Part shown: piece by piece, positions 36,769 through 46,757 of the stretch | Layout of the letters: each line of letters opens with the position of its first letter | How positions within the stretch are numbered: the first letter of the stretch is position 1 | Origin: Sphingomonas sp. | GTDB lineage: Bacteria > Pseudomonadota > Alphaproteobacteria > Sphingomonadales > Sphingomonadaceae | NCBI GenBank assembly: GCA_013001055.1 | Contig: JABDNH010000002.1 | Location: forward strand, 1 to 54,969 | DNA: 54,969 nucleotides | Reading direction: 5' to 3' | Program-made: the position numbers and the translations under genes | The notes under the pieces: generated by a model | What the model saw: the letters and a program-made list of their open reading frames with translations, nothing else | The model's database searches: none | Told to the model about the DNA's origin: nothing

Positions 36769-38055
36769 GTGAGCGAAGGCCGCAAGCCCAAGAACCCTGC
36801 CACCCATATCGGTAACCACAAGCTTGATCCCGCCACCCTGATGATGGGCTATGGCTACGACCCGTCCTTGTCCGAAGGCAGCCTCAAGGCTCCGATCTTC
36901 CACACCTCGACCTTCGTGTTCGAAAAGGCCGCGGATGGAAAGCACTTCTTCGAAGGCATCACGGGCAAGCGTCCGGGCGGCACCGACGGGCTTGTCTATG
37001 CGCGCTTCAACAATCCCAACCAGGAAATGCTCGAAGATCGCCTTGCCCTGTGGGAAGATGCGGAAGAGGCGCTCGTCTTCTCCAGCGGCATGACCGCGAT
37101 CTCGATCCTGCTGCTGAGCTTTGCGCGTCCAGGCGACGTCATCCTCATGTCGGGCCCGCTTTATGCGGCGACCGAGACGATCATCATGAAGATCCTCTCG
37201 CAGTTCGGCATCGGCCATGTCGACTTCCCGGCGGGCGCGACGCGCGAAGAAATCGATGCGGCGATGGAAAAGGCCAAAACTCTGGCGGACGAACAAGGAG
37301 GTAGCGTTGCGATGATCTACCTCGAAAGCCCGGGCAATCCGACCAATGCGCTGGTGGACGTGCAGGCGGTCGATGCAGCGCGCAAGGCGATGCTGCCCGA
37401 CACTCCGATCGCCATCGACAACACCTTCCTCGGCCCGCTCTGGTCGCGCCCGCAGGACCACGGCGCGGACATCAGCGTCTACAGCCTAACCAAATATGCC
37501 GGTGGCCACTCCGATCTGGTTGCCGGTGGCCTGACGGGTAAGAAGGCGCTGCTCGACAAGGTGCGCCCGATGCGAAACACGTTGGGCGGAATTTGCGATG
37601 CCAACACCGCGTGGATGCTGATGCGCAGCCTCGAAACGCTCGAACTGCGTATGAGCCGCGCGGGCGAGAATGCCGAAAAGGTGTGTAAATTCCTGCGCAG
37701 CCACGACAAGGTCGATCGCGTCGCCTACCTGGGCTTCCTCGAAGAAGGCACGCGTCAGCGCGACATCTACGATCGCCACGACTTGGGCGCGGGTTCGACC
37801 TTTTCGCTTTACCTGAAGGGCGGAGAGGCAGAAGCCTTCCGCTTTCTCGACGCGCTCCAGATTGCCAAGCTCGCGGTCAGCCTCGGCGGCACGGAAACGC
37901 TCGCCTCGGCGCCTGCCGCGATGACGCACCTTTCGGTACCCGACGAGCGCCGCAAGCAGCTCGACATTACCGACAGCCTGGTGCGCATTTCGATCGGGAT
38001 CGAGCGTCCCGAAGACTTGATCGCCGACTTTTCGAACGCGCTCGACGCGGTCTAG
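36769..38055 (+). CDS. Cystathionine gamma-synthase family PLP enzyme
   Basis: A 428-residue PLP enzyme starting at GTG 36769, eight bases after GGAGA; the longer frame reading back into pgeF is not used. It shows PIFHTSTFVF, YARFNNPNQEMLEDRL, FSSGMTAI, the VYLESPGNPTN-like segment IYLESPGNPTN, IDNTFLGPLW and the cofactor lysine in YSLTKYAGGHSD. It acts in sulfur amino-acid metabolism by gamma-replacement or gamma-elimination; the exact reaction is not resolvable. Its stop interlocks with that of the convergent phosphatase gene (shared CTAG). Confidence 0.88.
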   Translation: MSEGRKPKNPATHIGNHKLDPATLMMGYGYDPSLSEGSLKAPIFHTSTFVFEKAADGKHFFEGITGKRPGGTDGLVYARFNNPNQEMLEDRLALWEDAEEALVFSSGMTAISILLLSFARPGDVILMSGPLYAATETIIMKILSQFGIGHVDFPAGATREEIDAAMEKAKTLADEQGGSVAMIYLESPGNPTNALVDVQAVDAARKAMLPDTPIAIDNTFLGPLWSRPQDHGADISVYSLTKYAGGHSDLVAGGLTGKKALLDKVRPMRNTLGGICDANTAWMLMRSLETLELRMSRAGENAEKVCKFLRSHDKVDRVAYLGFLEEGTRQRDIYDRHDLGAGSTFSLYLKGGEAEAFRFLDALQIAKLAVSLGGTETLASAPAAMTHLSVPDERRKQLDITDSLVRISIGIERPEDLIADFSNALDAV

Positions 38056-38735
38056 CCCCAGTCCTCGATCCGCCAGCCGCGCGCTTTAGCGATGGCTAGC
38101 AGCTTGGGGTCGGGGTGCACCGCGACGGGTTCATCCGACCAGTCGAATGCCGGCTGGTCGCTATGGTGGTCCGAATAGAAGCGAACGTGCCCGGGCACGA
38201 CATTATGTTCGAGCAGCCAGGCTTCGATCATGCGAAGCTTGGCCGGGCCGTAGCAATTCTCGCCATCGATCCTGGCGTGCACCTCGGCATCGAGGCCCAG
38301 CACGCTATTGGTGCCGATGATATGGTCGAACCCCAGCTTTTCGCCGATCGCCGCGGCATAGAAGCGATAGCTTGCGGTAGCCATCACCAGCATGCGCCCA
38401 TCCTCGCGGTCCTTGGCGAGCGCTGCGTGCGTGCCGGGCCGGATATTGCTGCGCATTACACGCTCGGCGAAACTGCGGACCAGCGGCGACAGCTTCTCCC
38501 GCGACAGACGGTGCCCGATGAGGAGGCGGTGGTTCCACTCCTTCAGTCGCGCGCGGTCGATCATGCCGAAAAGGAAAGCCAAAAGCGACAGACCTACGAG
38601 CGGCAGCAAGATGAAGCGCCACGGGGCGCGGCGCATCGCCACGTGCATGAGGAATGCCGTATATGTTGGCGCCTTGGTCAGCGTCTTGTCCATGTCGTAA
38701 ATGGCAAGATTTGTCGGTTCTGGTGATGATGCCAT
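38052..38735 (-). CDS. HAD-IB family phosphatase (SerB-like)
   Basis: A 227-residue protein. HAD motif I is AIYDMDKTLTK near residue 14-19, motif II is VMATASYRF, and the C-terminal motif is RFYSDHHSDQPAF, with the helical cap from about 30 to 110 including a hydrophobic stretch (FILLPLVGLSLLAFLF) that may be membrane-associated. It is a phosphomonoesterase acting on an unknown substrate. The ATG at 38735 gives a normal length; the longer antisense-like extension into mlaE is rejected. Confidence 0.85.
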   Translation of the reverse strand: MASSPEPTNLAIYDMDKTLTKAPTYTAFLMHVAMRRAPWRFILLPLVGLSLLAFLFGMIDRARLKEWNHRLLIGHRLSREKLSPLVRSFAERVMRSNIRPGTHAALAKDREDGRMLVMATASYRFYAAAIGEKLGFDHIIGTNSVLGLDAEVHARIDGENCYGPAKLRMIEAWLLEHNVVPGHVRFYSDHHSDQPAFDWSDEPVAVHPDPKLLAIAKARGWRIEDWG

Positions 38736-38784
38736 CGCTGTCGAGCCTTGCCGCGATAATCGAATTGACGCAAGGATTGCCACG

Positions 38785-39864
38785 ATGGTGGAAACCGCTC
38801 CCTCGCTCAGCCTCGAAGGCGCCCTCACCATTTCTCGGCTGGGCAGCGCGCAGCGCGACATTGCAGAAGCTGCCGACCCGCTGGTGATCGATGTATCGGG
38901 GATCGACCGGATGGATACGGTCGGCGCCTGGCTACTCCACCGTACCGAGCGCGATCGGGGCGCGCAGATCGTCGGCAAGAGCCCGATGGTCGAACGGCTG
39001 ATGAAGCAGGCCGCCGAGGCCGATCCGGGCGAACCGCGCGTGCGCCCCGACGAACCGCAGGGCATCTTTGCGCTGCTCCATGACCTGGGGCTGTGGACCC
39101 ACGATTTCCTGCGCACGTCGCGCGACCTGGTGGGGTTTTTCGGTGCGGTGCTGATCGGGATCGCCAGCCTGGTACGCTATCCCAAGCGCTTCCGCCTCAA
39201 TGCCGTCGTCCAGCGGTTCGATCTGGTCGGCGTGCGGGCGCTGGGCATCATCGGCCTGATGAGCTTCCTGATCGGAATCGTGATCGGACAGCAGGGAGCC
39301 GTGCAGCTGCGCCAGTTCGGCGCCGAGGTCTATACGATCAACCTGATCGGGCGCATTTCCTTGCGCGAACTTGGCACGCTGATGACAGCGATCATGGTGG
39401 CGGGCCGGTCGGGCAGTGCCTTCGCCGCGCAGCTCGGCACGATGAAAATCACCGAAGAAGTCGACGCCATGCGCACGATCGGCGTATCGCCGATCGAAGC
39501 GCTGGTGCTGCCGCGCCTGTTCGCCGCGGTCGTCATGATGCCGCTGTTGGCCTTCTTCTCGATGATCCTGACGCTGGTGGGCGGCGGCCTGTTCTGTTGG
39601 CTTGCGCTGGAAATTCCTCCGCTCACCTACATCCAGCGCTTGCAGGAAGTCGTGCCCATCACCGATCTGTGGGTGGGGCTGATCAAGGCGCCGGTGTTCG
39701 GCTTTATCATCGCGCTGGCCGGCTGCTTCCAGGGCATGCAGGTCGAAGGCAATAGCGAGGAAGTGGGGCTGCGCACGACTACCGCGGTGGTGCAGTCGAT
39801 CTTCATGGTCATCGTCCTGGATGCCGTCTTCGCGGTATTCTTCAGCCAGATCGGGTGGATCTGA
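38785..39864 (+). CDS. mlaE: Lipid ABC transporter permease with N-terminal STAS domain (MlaE family)
   Basis: A 359-residue protein. Residues about 1-85 form a STAS-like domain (PLVIDVSGIDRMDTVGAWLL), fused to a MlaE permease (about 110-359) with GIIGLMSFLIGIVIGQQGAVQL, the conserved AGRSGSAFAAQLGTMK loop, EEVDAMRTIG and a final helix. It moves phospholipids or related lipids across the inner membrane in the Mla/MCE system. In E. coli the STAS part is a separate protein, MlaB. It is divergent from the HAD gene by 49 bases and overlaps mlaF by one base. Confidence 0.93.
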   Translation: MVETAPSLSLEGALTISRLGSAQRDIAEAADPLVIDVSGIDRMDTVGAWLLHRTERDRGAQIVGKSPMVERLMKQAAEADPGEPRVRPDEPQGIFALLHDLGLWTHDFLRTSRDLVGFFGAVLIGIASLVRYPKRFRLNAVVQRFDLVGVRALGIIGLMSFLIGIVIGQQGAVQLRQFGAEVYTINLIGRISLRELGTLMTAIMVAGRSGSAFAAQLGTMKITEEVDAMRTIGVSPIEALVLPRLFAAVVMMPLLAFFSMILTLVGGGLFCWLALEIPPLTYIQRLQEVVPITDLWVGLIKAPVFGFIIALAGCFQGMQVEGNSEEVGLRTTTAVVQSIFMVIVLDAVFAVFFSQIGWI

Positions 39865-40658
39865 TGGCCGAGGAGATAATCATCGAGGTGCGCGGGCTGA
39901 AGAACAGCTTCGGCGAGCAAATCGTCCACGAAAATCTCGATCTCGACGTGCGCCGCGGCGAAATCATGGGGGTCGTCGGTGGTTCGGGTACCGGCAAGTC
40001 GGTGCTCATGCGTTCGATTATCGGGCTGCAGCATCCCGATGCCGGGTCGATCGAAGTACTCGGTGAAAGCATGATCGATCGCGACGAGGACGAAGCCAAG
40101 AATATCCGTCGACGCTGGGGCATCCTCTTCCAGAACGGCGCACTCTTCTCGACGCTGACGGTGGCCGAGAATGTGCAGGTGCCGATCCGCGAATATTTTC
40201 CCTTCATCAAGGGCGACCTGCTCGACGAAATCGCGGCCTACAAAATCAAGATGGCGGGCTTGCCCATGGACGCGGGGCCCAAATATCCATCCGAATTGTC
40301 GGGCGGAATGCGAAAGCGCGCGGGATTGGCGCGGGCGCTTGCGCTCGATCCTGAATTGCTGTTCCTCGATGAGCCGACGGCGGGTCTCGACCCTATCGGG
40401 GCGGCGGCATTCGATCAGCTCCTGCTGGAACTCAAGCAGGAACTGGGCTTTACCACCTTCCTCATCACGCACGATCTCGATACGCTGCACACGATTTGCG
40501 ATCGGATTGCAGTGCTGGCCGACAGTAAGGTTATCGCTGTCGGCACGATCGACGAACTGATGGCTCTGGATCATCCGTGGATCCAGGAGTATTTCAATGG
40601 CCCGCGTGGACGTGCTGCGCTGGCGGGTAAGAGTAAGGGGGCGGTAGGCCAACACTGA
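39864..40658 (+). CDS. mlaF: Lipid ABC transporter ATP-binding protein (MlaF family)
   Basis: A 264-residue ATPase. Walker A is GGSGTGKSV, the Q-loop is ILFQNGALFSTLTVAEN, the signature is LSGGMRKRAGLARAL, Walker B is LLFLDEPTAGLDP, and the switch His is in LITHDLD. MlaF-type features are ALFSTLTVAENV and the LSGGMRKR signature. It powers the mlaE permease. It starts in TGATG with mlaE and ends in TGATG with mlaD. Confidence 0.94.
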   Translation: MAEEIIIEVRGLKNSFGEQIVHENLDLDVRRGEIMGVVGGSGTGKSVLMRSIIGLQHPDAGSIEVLGESMIDRDEDEAKNIRRRWGILFQNGALFSTLTVAENVQVPIREYFPFIKGDLLDEIAAYKIKMAGLPMDAGPKYPSELSGGMRKRAGLARALALDPELLFLDEPTAGLDPIGAAAFDQLLLELKQELGFTTFLITHDLDTLHTICDRIAVLADSKVIAVGTIDELMALDHPWIQEYFNGPRGRAALAGKSKGAVGQH

Positions 40659-41605
40659 TGGAAACGCGCTCCAACCATATCCTCGTAGGGGCAGTGACGC
40701 TCGCGCTTTTTGCGGGCCTGCTCTTCTTTACCGTGTGGATTGCCGGGCTCTCCGGCGAGACGCGCAAATGCTATGACATTTATTTCCCGGGCGGCGTGGG
40801 CGGTCTCAACCGCGGGTCGAACGTCAGCTTTGCCGGGGTGCCGGTGGGCGAGGTGGAATCGATCAACCTGCTGCCCGAGCGGCCGCAGTTCGTCTGGGTG
40901 CGCGTGTCGGTGGGCAGCGATACGCCGGTGCTGCGCGGCACCGAGGCGCAGATTTCGGGAGTCGGCTTCACGGGCGTTTCGGAAATCCAGTTGCGCGGTG
41001 CGGTCGAAGGTGCCGGGCCGATCACCGATGTCGGGCCGCAAGGCTGTCCTGTGCTGCCGGCCAGCGCCAGCGCGCTTGCCACCGTGCTGAATTCTGCGCC
41101 AGAGCTGATCGCGCGGATCCAGACGCTGACCGAGCGGCTCTCCGAATTGCTGTCGGACGAGAACCAGAACTCGATCGCCGATATCCTCGAAAATATCGAA
41201 AGCACAACCGATACGTTGGCGGCGCGCGCACCGGATCTGGCCGATGCCATTACCGACGCCAGCATCGCGGCGCGCCAGGCGGGCGTTGCGGCCGAACGGT
41301 GGGGCGAGGTCGCCAATACGACCGATACGATCCTCAAGGAAAATGCGGGGCCGGCGATGGCCGACCTGCGGACCGCGATCCAGTCGATGGAGCGCGCTAC
41401 CGCGACGCTCGATGCCGCTGTCGCCGACGCGCGGCCCGGGCTTCAGCGCTTCTCCAATTCCACGGTACCGGAAGCCGATGCACTGGTGCGCGACATGCGC
41501 TCGCTCACCGACAGCCTGACCGACCTGTCCAATCGTCTTAACGAGGACGGCATCGGCGGCGCCTTGGGTCCGCGCAAATTGCCCGATTACGAGCCAGGAA
41601 ACTGA
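40658..41605 (+). CDS. mlaD: MCE-domain substrate-binding protein (MlaD family)
   Basis: A 315-residue protein anchored by one N-terminal helix (about 9-27). The MCE domain spans about 40-125, with VGGLNRGSNVSFAGVPVGEV, a typical MCE start. A long, Ala/Asp-rich helical C-terminal region follows (about 140-300), predicted to form the hexameric tube or periplasmic coiled stalk seen in longer MCE proteins. It binds lipid and passes it to or from the permease. Confidence 0.92.
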   Translation: METRSNHILVGAVTLALFAGLLFFTVWIAGLSGETRKCYDIYFPGGVGGLNRGSNVSFAGVPVGEVESINLLPERPQFVWVRVSVGSDTPVLRGTEAQISGVGFTGVSEIQLRGAVEGAGPITDVGPQGCPVLPASASALATVLNSAPELIARIQTLTERLSELLSDENQNSIADILENIESTTDTLAARAPDLADAITDASIAARQAGVAAERWGEVANTTDTILKENAGPAMADLRTAIQSMERATATLDAAVADARPGLQRFSNSTVPEADALVRDMRSLTDSLTDLSNRLNEDGIGGALGPRKLPDYEPGN

Positions 41606-41607
41606 TT

Positions 41608-42183
41608 ATGCGTCGCTTGATCTTCCCCGTTATCGCCGCCGCCGCCTTGGCGGCATGTCTGCCCGGCGGCCGCGACCTGCCACCGACCTTGGCAACGCTG
41701 ACGCCGTCGACTCCCGCGCCCGCGAGCATCGACCGTCTGGGCGACGCTGAAAATGCCGTGACAGTCGAAATGCCCATCGTGCCGCAAGCGCTACAGGCAG
41801 ACCGCATTCCCGTCCATGTGGGGCCGACCGCGATCGCCTACGTTACCGACGCCATCTGGATCGATCGTCCCGCGCCACTTTTCCGCCAGCTGGTGTCCGA
41901 AACAATTGCTCGCCGGACGCGCCGCGTCGTGCTCGAGCCTGCGCAGGGCGTGGCGCAGGCGGGCTTGCGGGTCACCGGTACGCTGCACCATTTCGGATAT
42001 CACGCGGATACGCGTGAGGCCGTCGTGGTGTATGACGCTGCGATCAGGCGCAACGGCGTCGTGGAAAGCCGGCGCTTCGAAGCGCGCGGGCCGGCCGACG
42101 GCACTGCCGCGACCGTGCCGACGGCGCTCAATGCCGCAGCAAACGAAGTGGCAGTGCAGGTCGCCGACTGGATCGGCGGCTAG
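41608..42183 (+). CDS. ABC-type transport auxiliary lipoprotein (Mla/PqiC-like)
   Basis: A 191-residue lipoprotein with signal and lipobox LAAC (Cys about 17), followed by the ABC_trans_aux-type fold. It includes YVTDAIWIDRPAPLFRQLVSETI and GLRVTGTLHHFGYHADTREAVVVYDA. It would be tethered to the outer or inner membrane to assist the Mla transporter. It sits two bases after mlaD. Its TAG stop interlocks with the pepN stop. Confidence 0.87.
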   Translation: MRRLIFPVIAAAALAACLPGGRDLPPTLATLTPSTPAPASIDRLGDAENAVTVEMPIVPQALQADRIPVHVGPTAIAYVTDAIWIDRPAPLFRQLVSETIARRTRRVVLEPAQGVAQAGLRVTGTLHHFGYHADTREAVVVYDAAIRRNGVVESRRFEARGPADGTAATVPTALNAAANEVAVQVADWIGG

Positions 42184-44777
42184 GCCAGGCTCTTCGACAC
42201 CTGCTCGAACACGTCTTTCGATAGACCTTCAGTCGCAACGATCGTCTCGAGCGCCGCGCGCATTTTTGCAGCGCGCCCTTCTTCGTAGCGTCGCCAGCGC
42301 CCCAGCGGCGGGACCATGCGTGCTGCTACCTGCGGATTGAGCGAATCTGCCTCTATAATCATGCGCGCAAGCAGGTCGTATCCGCGGCCCGATGCGTGGT
42401 GGAAGACCCACTGGTTACTTGCGAAGTTTACGATCAGTGCACGCAGGCGATTGGGATTCTTGAAGGTGAAGTCGGGATGCTTGACCAAAGCCTCGACCTC
42501 GTCCAGCACGGCCTCCCGTTGTCCCATGGCCTGCAGCGCAAACCATTTGTCGAGCATCAGGCTGTCGTCCTTGTAACGCGCGTAGAACGCGTCGAATGCG
42601 GCGCTGCGCTGCGATGCATCGAGGCCGGCGAGCACGATAAGTGCCGACTGACGGTCGGTCATATTGTCGGCCACGTCATACTGTTCCTTGGCCAGCAACG
42701 CGCCTTCTTCGGCGTCCGCGGCGGCAAGATATCCGAGCGCTATCCCTTTAAGCTTACGTTTGCCCTTGGCCTCGACGCTGCGATCGGTACCGGGCGCGCC
42801 GTCGGCCTGCGCTGCCCGCATCATGTCTGCCAGCGCAGTGCCGATGGCATGGCCGAGCTGGCGCCGCGCCGCATGAACCGCATCGGGATCGATGGTTGCG
42901 AGCCGTTCGCCGATGATCTTTTCGCTCGGCAACTGGATGGCCTCGGCCTTGAGCGGAGTGTCGAGCGCGTCATCTTCGAGCGTGCCGCGGATGGCGTCGA
43001 TGACCGCGCCGGCCTCGACGTCGGTACCGTTCTTGATTGCGCGTACCAAAGTTCGCAGCATCAACTCTTCAAGCGCCTCGGCGCGCGCGAACGCGTTGGG
43101 ATCGCTGGCCGCCAGCTGCGCCAGCCCGCCATCGCTGATGTCGGTCTCGACGATCACGGGCGCCGAGAAATCGCGGTTCATAGATAGCAGCACCGGCTCC
43201 TCGATTCCCTCGAAGGTCACCTCCTGCTCGGACCGAGTCAGCATGACCAGGCGGTCGGCCAGTTCCTTGCCGCCGTGACGCGATACCAGTCCTACTTTGA
43301 GCGGGATGGCCATCGGCAGCTTCTCCGTTTGCCCCGGGGTGGGCGGAACGGTCTGCGTCAGCTTGAGCACAGCCTTGCTGCCCTGCTGCTGCAGCGATGC
43401 ATTGACCCGCGGGGTCCCGGCCTGGCTGTACCAAAGGCGGAATTGCGTGAGATCCACTCCGCCCGCTTCCTCCATGCACTTGACGAAGTCTTCGCAGGTC
43501 GCGGCTTCGCCGTCGTGCCGTTTGAAATAGAGATCGGTCGCAGCGCGGAATTTTTCTGCGCCCAATATGGTGCGCATCATGCGGATCAGCTCGGCACCCT
43601 TGTTGTAGACTGTCGCGGTGTAGAAGTTCGTGATTTCGATATAGCTGTCGGGGCGCACCGGATGCGCAAGCGGCCCGTTATCTTCGCTGAATTGGACGGT
43701 GCGCAGCGTGTTTACGTCATCGAGGCGCTGGACAGCGGCGCTGCCCATATCGGCCGAAAAGCTCTGGTCGCGAAAAACAGTGAAGCCTTCCTTGAGGCTG
43801 AGTTGGAACCAGTCGCGGCAGGTGACGCGATTGCCCGACCAGTTATGGAAATATTCGTGCGCCACCACGCCGGCGATATTGTCGTAATCGCGATCGGTCG
43901 CGGTGTCCTCATCAGCGAGGATGAAGCGCGAATTGAAGATGTTGAGGCCCTTGTTCTCCATCGCGCCAAAGTTGAAATCGCTGACCGCGACAATATTGAA
44001 CAGGTCGAGGTCATATTCGCGGCCATAGACCTCCTCGTCCCATTTCATCGCAGCTTTCAGAGCGTCCATGGCGTGTGTTGTCCGGGCCAGATCAGCTTCG
44101 CGCACCCAGATGTTGAGTTCGATTTGGCGGCCACTCATCGTGGTGAAGCTGTCGCTGTTGGCGGCAAGATCGCCCGCCACCATTGCAAAGAGATAGGACG
44201 GCTTGGGGAAAGGGTCTTCCCACTTGGCCCAATGCTTGTCGCCATCTTCACCTTCGGTGACCTTGTTGCCGTTGGCGAGCAGGATCGGGAAGGCCTTCTT
44301 GTCGGCGCGCATCATGACGTCGTAGGTGCCGAGCACATCGGGACGATCGGGATGGAAGGTGATGCGACGGAAGCCTTCGGATTCGCACTGCGTGCACAAA
44401 AGACCACCCGATGCGTAGAGGCCCATCAGCTGGCTGTTCTTTTCGGGATGGATGTCGACGCTGGTGGTAACGGAGTAGGTATCGCTGTCGCCAGGCAGTT
44501 CGATTATCAGGTTATCGCCTTCGAGCGTCCATTGAGCATCGTGACCCTCGACTTCGACCGTCAGCGGCTTCAATCCGTCGCCCGCCAGCACCAGCGGACG
44601 GTCATGGGCACCGTTGCGCGTAACCTTGAGCGTGGCGACGACGCGCGTTGTTTCGGGATCGAGATCGACGTCGAGGCTGACATGCGGCACCCACCAGTCG
44701 GGCTCGCGATAGTCCTTGGCGTAGATGGTGACATGATCGGGGCTCGGTGGGGCCTCGGGGTTCACGCGCGCATCCAT
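42180..44777 (-). CDS. pepN: Aminopeptidase N (M1)
   Basis: An 865-residue M1 peptidase of normal PepN length. It has the exopeptidase motif GAMENKGLN, the zinc motif HEYFHNWSGNRVTCRDWFQL, the downstream Glu in LKEGFTVFRD, and a long C-terminal helical domain. It is a cytoplasmic broad-specificity aminopeptidase with no signal peptide. A long open frame on the opposite strand is a composition shadow. Confidence 0.96.
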   Translation of the reverse strand: MDARVNPEAPPSPDHVTIYAKDYREPDWWVPHVSLDVDLDPETTRVVATLKVTRNGAHDRPLVLAGDGLKPLTVEVEGHDAQWTLEGDNLIIELPGDSDTYSVTTSVDIHPEKNSQLMGLYASGGLLCTQCESEGFRRITFHPDRPDVLGTYDVMMRADKKAFPILLANGNKVTEGEDGDKHWAKWEDPFPKPSYLFAMVAGDLAANSDSFTTMSGRQIELNIWVREADLARTTHAMDALKAAMKWDEEVYGREYDLDLFNIVAVSDFNFGAMENKGLNIFNSRFILADEDTATDRDYDNIAGVVAHEYFHNWSGNRVTCRDWFQLSLKEGFTVFRDQSFSADMGSAAVQRLDDVNTLRTVQFSEDNGPLAHPVRPDSYIEITNFYTATVYNKGAELIRMMRTILGAEKFRAATDLYFKRHDGEAATCEDFVKCMEEAGGVDLTQFRLWYSQAGTPRVNASLQQQGSKAVLKLTQTVPPTPGQTEKLPMAIPLKVGLVSRHGGKELADRLVMLTRSEQEVTFEGIEEPVLLSMNRDFSAPVIVETDISDGGLAQLAASDPNAFARAEALEELMLRTLVRAIKNGTDVEAGAVIDAIRGTLEDDALDTPLKAEAIQLPSEKIIGERLATIDPDAVHAARRQLGHAIGTALADMMRAAQADGAPGTDRSVEAKGKRKLKGIALGYLAAADAEEGALLAKEQYDVADNMTDRQSALIVLAGLDASQRSAAFDAFYARYKDDSLMLDKWFALQAMGQREAVLDEVEALVKHPDFTFKNPNRLRALIVNFASNQWVFHHASGRGYDLLARMIIEADSLNPQVAARMVPPLGRWRRYEEGRAAKMRAALETIVATEGLSKDVFEQVSKSLA

Positions 44778-44792
44778 CGTCTCAAAGCTCCT

Positions 44793-45722
44793 TTAGGCCG
44801 CATCGGGATTGGTGACGCGCATCGGGCGGCGGCGTGCCCATAGCGCGAGGACAATGCCGGCAAGCGCGAGGCTCGATCCGGCAATCGACAGGGTCGTCCA
44901 TGTGAAACCCTCGAATAGGGTCGATAGTGCCATGGCGATGATCGGGACGATGGCGGAGCTATAGGCGGCCTTGCCAGGCCCGATGCGGCGCACGACGGGA
45001 TAATATAGCGAAAAGCAGATCACCGAGGCCGCCAGCGCGAGCCATAGAAGTCCGAGCCAATAACCGGCGCGCATCTCGACGACCGGCGGTCCGGTCAACA
45101 GCCAGGCTACGGCGATATCGCAGAGTGCGCCAATGCCCATGGCCCAGGTGAGAAGGCTGAAAAGCGAGTGGTCCTTCACCGCATCGCGCGCTTGATAGAC
45201 GTTGGAAATCGCCGCTGCGATGAGGGCGAAAACGGTCCATGCCACCCCTGCAGCGAGCGCCGTCATGGTAAGGTCGGGCTTCTGTTCCACCTCGTGAAGG
45301 AATAGCAGCGCGATGCCTGCAACAGCGATCGCGCTGGCCGCGAGAAACTTGCCGGTCGTCTTATGTCCGAGCCAGATCCAAGCAAGGATGGCGTTGGGAA
45401 CCATCAACAGCGCGAATACCGTGGCGATCAGACCCGACGTGATATATTCGCTCGCCAGATAGACCCCATTGAAGTTGAGGCAGAACTGGGAGACGCCCAC
45501 GACACTCGCGGCGCCGATTAGGCCAGGCCCCGGCTTCAGGCTATCGCCGCGCCAGAGGGTAAAGGCCGCCATGCCAGCGGTCGCGATGATGAAGCGATAG
45601 GCCACGCTCCATTGCGGCGGAACATTGCCCAGCTGATCCTTGATGACGATCCATGTCGTGCCCCAGATCGCGGTGAAAATGATGAAGGGGATGACGACTT
45701 TCGTCAGCGTCTCACGGTTCAC
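44793..45722 (-). CDS. EamA/DMT-family transporter
   Basis: A 309-residue protein with about ten membrane segments in two EamA halves; TAIWGTTWIVIKDQLG opens the first half and GPGKAAYSSAIVPIIAM lies in the second. DMT members often export amino acids or metabolites. The start is GTG at 45722, overlapping the stop of ltaE (GTGA); the longer frame through ltaE is spurious. Co-transcription with a threonine aldolase makes export of a related amino acid possible, but this is inference. Confidence 0.85.
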   Translation of the reverse strand: MNRETLTKVVIPFIIFTAIWGTTWIVIKDQLGNVPPQWSVAYRFIIATAGMAAFTLWRGDSLKPGPGLIGAASVVGVSQFCLNFNGVYLASEYITSGLIATVFALLMVPNAILAWIWLGHKTTGKFLAASAIAVAGIALLFLHEVEQKPDLTMTALAAGVAWTVFALIAAAISNVYQARDAVKDHSLFSLLTWAMGIGALCDIAVAWLLTGPPVVEMRAGYWLGLLWLALAASVICFSLYYPVVRRIGPGKAAYSSAIVPIIAMALSTLFEGFTWTTLSIAGSSLALAGIVLALWARRRPMRVTNPDAA

Positions 45723-46720
45723 AATGCGGCAATCGATTCCGCCAGCTTGCGGACAGCATCCATGTCCTGGTCCCAGCTGGTGACCAGCCGGACTTCGCCG
45801 GGCGCCCAATCGTAAAAGTCGAAGCCACGCGATCTGATGCTGGCAGCCTCTTCGGCGGTCATCTTCACGAACAATTCGTTGGCCTCGACCGGATAGACGA
45901 GCCGGTCGCCGCAGGCCTCGGCCAGCGTTGCGGCAGCCTGGTTGGCCGCGCGCGCATTGTCGATCCAGACATTGTTTTCGAGCATCGCAAGAATTTGCGC
46001 GGCCGAATATCGACCCTTCGACAGGAGATGACCAGCGCGCTTTTTCATCACCGAGATGACATCGGCCAGTTCGGTATCGAACAGGATCAGCGCCTCTGCA
46101 TTCATCCCGCCATTCTTGATGAAGCCGAAGGACAGCGCATCGACGCCCGTTTTCCATGTCAGTTCGGCAGGCGATGCCTCGCCCGACACAACGGCGTTGG
46201 CGAAGCGGGCGCCATCGACATGAAAGCGCAGCCCGTGCTTCTTTGCGGCATCGCCCAGCGCACGCATTTCGCCGCGCGAGTAGGTGAGGCCATATTCGGT
46301 CGCATTGGTGATCGACAGGGCATGGGGTTGGACCTGGTGCACGTCCTTGCGGATCAAGCCGATCGCGGCATCGACCGCGTCGGGCGTAATTTTCGCGCCC
46401 TCGCCGTCTAGCAGCGTCAGCTTGGCGCCATGCGTGTAGAAGCCCGGCGCCCCCGCCTCGTCCTGCTCGATATGCGCATAGCGATGGGTCAGAATGCTGC
46501 CGTGCGGCGGGCACAAGGCCGCGAGCGCAAGACAGTTTGCCGCCGTCCCCGTGGTCACCCAGAATGCGCGCACATCGGTCTCGAACAATTCCGAGAACGC
46601 GGAGTCCATGCGCGCCGACCATTCATCGCCGTCATACGCGGTGGTCAGCCGATTGGCTTCCACCAGCGCATCCATGACGGCGGGGCAAGCAGGCGCGGCA
46701 TTGTCCGAGAAAAAGCGCAT
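45719..46720 (-). CDS. ltaE: Low-specificity L-threonine aldolase / beta-eliminating lyase family
   Basis: A 333-residue PLP enzyme. It has FFSDNAAPACPAVMDAL at the start, the PLP-binding Asp169 in FHVDGARFANA and the cofactor lysine Lys202 in FGFIKNGG. It splits L-threonine (and allo-threonine) to glycine and acetaldehyde. The ATG at 46720 starts the conserved region. The same frame runs 31 codons further upstream through a terminator hairpin; that part is not counted as protein. Confidence 0.88.
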   Translation of the reverse strand: MRFFSDNAAPACPAVMDALVEANRLTTAYDGDEWSARMDSAFSELFETDVRAFWVTTGTAANCLALAALCPPHGSILTHRYAHIEQDEAGAPGFYTHGAKLTLLDGEGAKITPDAVDAAIGLIRKDVHQVQPHALSITNATEYGLTYSRGEMRALGDAAKKHGLRFHVDGARFANAVVSGEASPAELTWKTGVDALSFGFIKNGGMNAEALILFDTELADVISVMKKRAGHLLSKGRYSAAQILAMLENNVWIDNARAANQAAATLAEACGDRLVYPVEANELFVKMTAEEAASIRSRGFDFYDWAPGEVRLVTSWDQDMDAVRKLAESIAAL

Positions 46721-46757
46721 GGCGATGTCCTTGCGTGAGGACCCCCAAAACGTCCAC

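Noticed and set aside
43275-44843. Open frame of 522 codons antisense to pepN
   Set aside because: Shadow of the pepN coding sequence; no ribosome site or domain.
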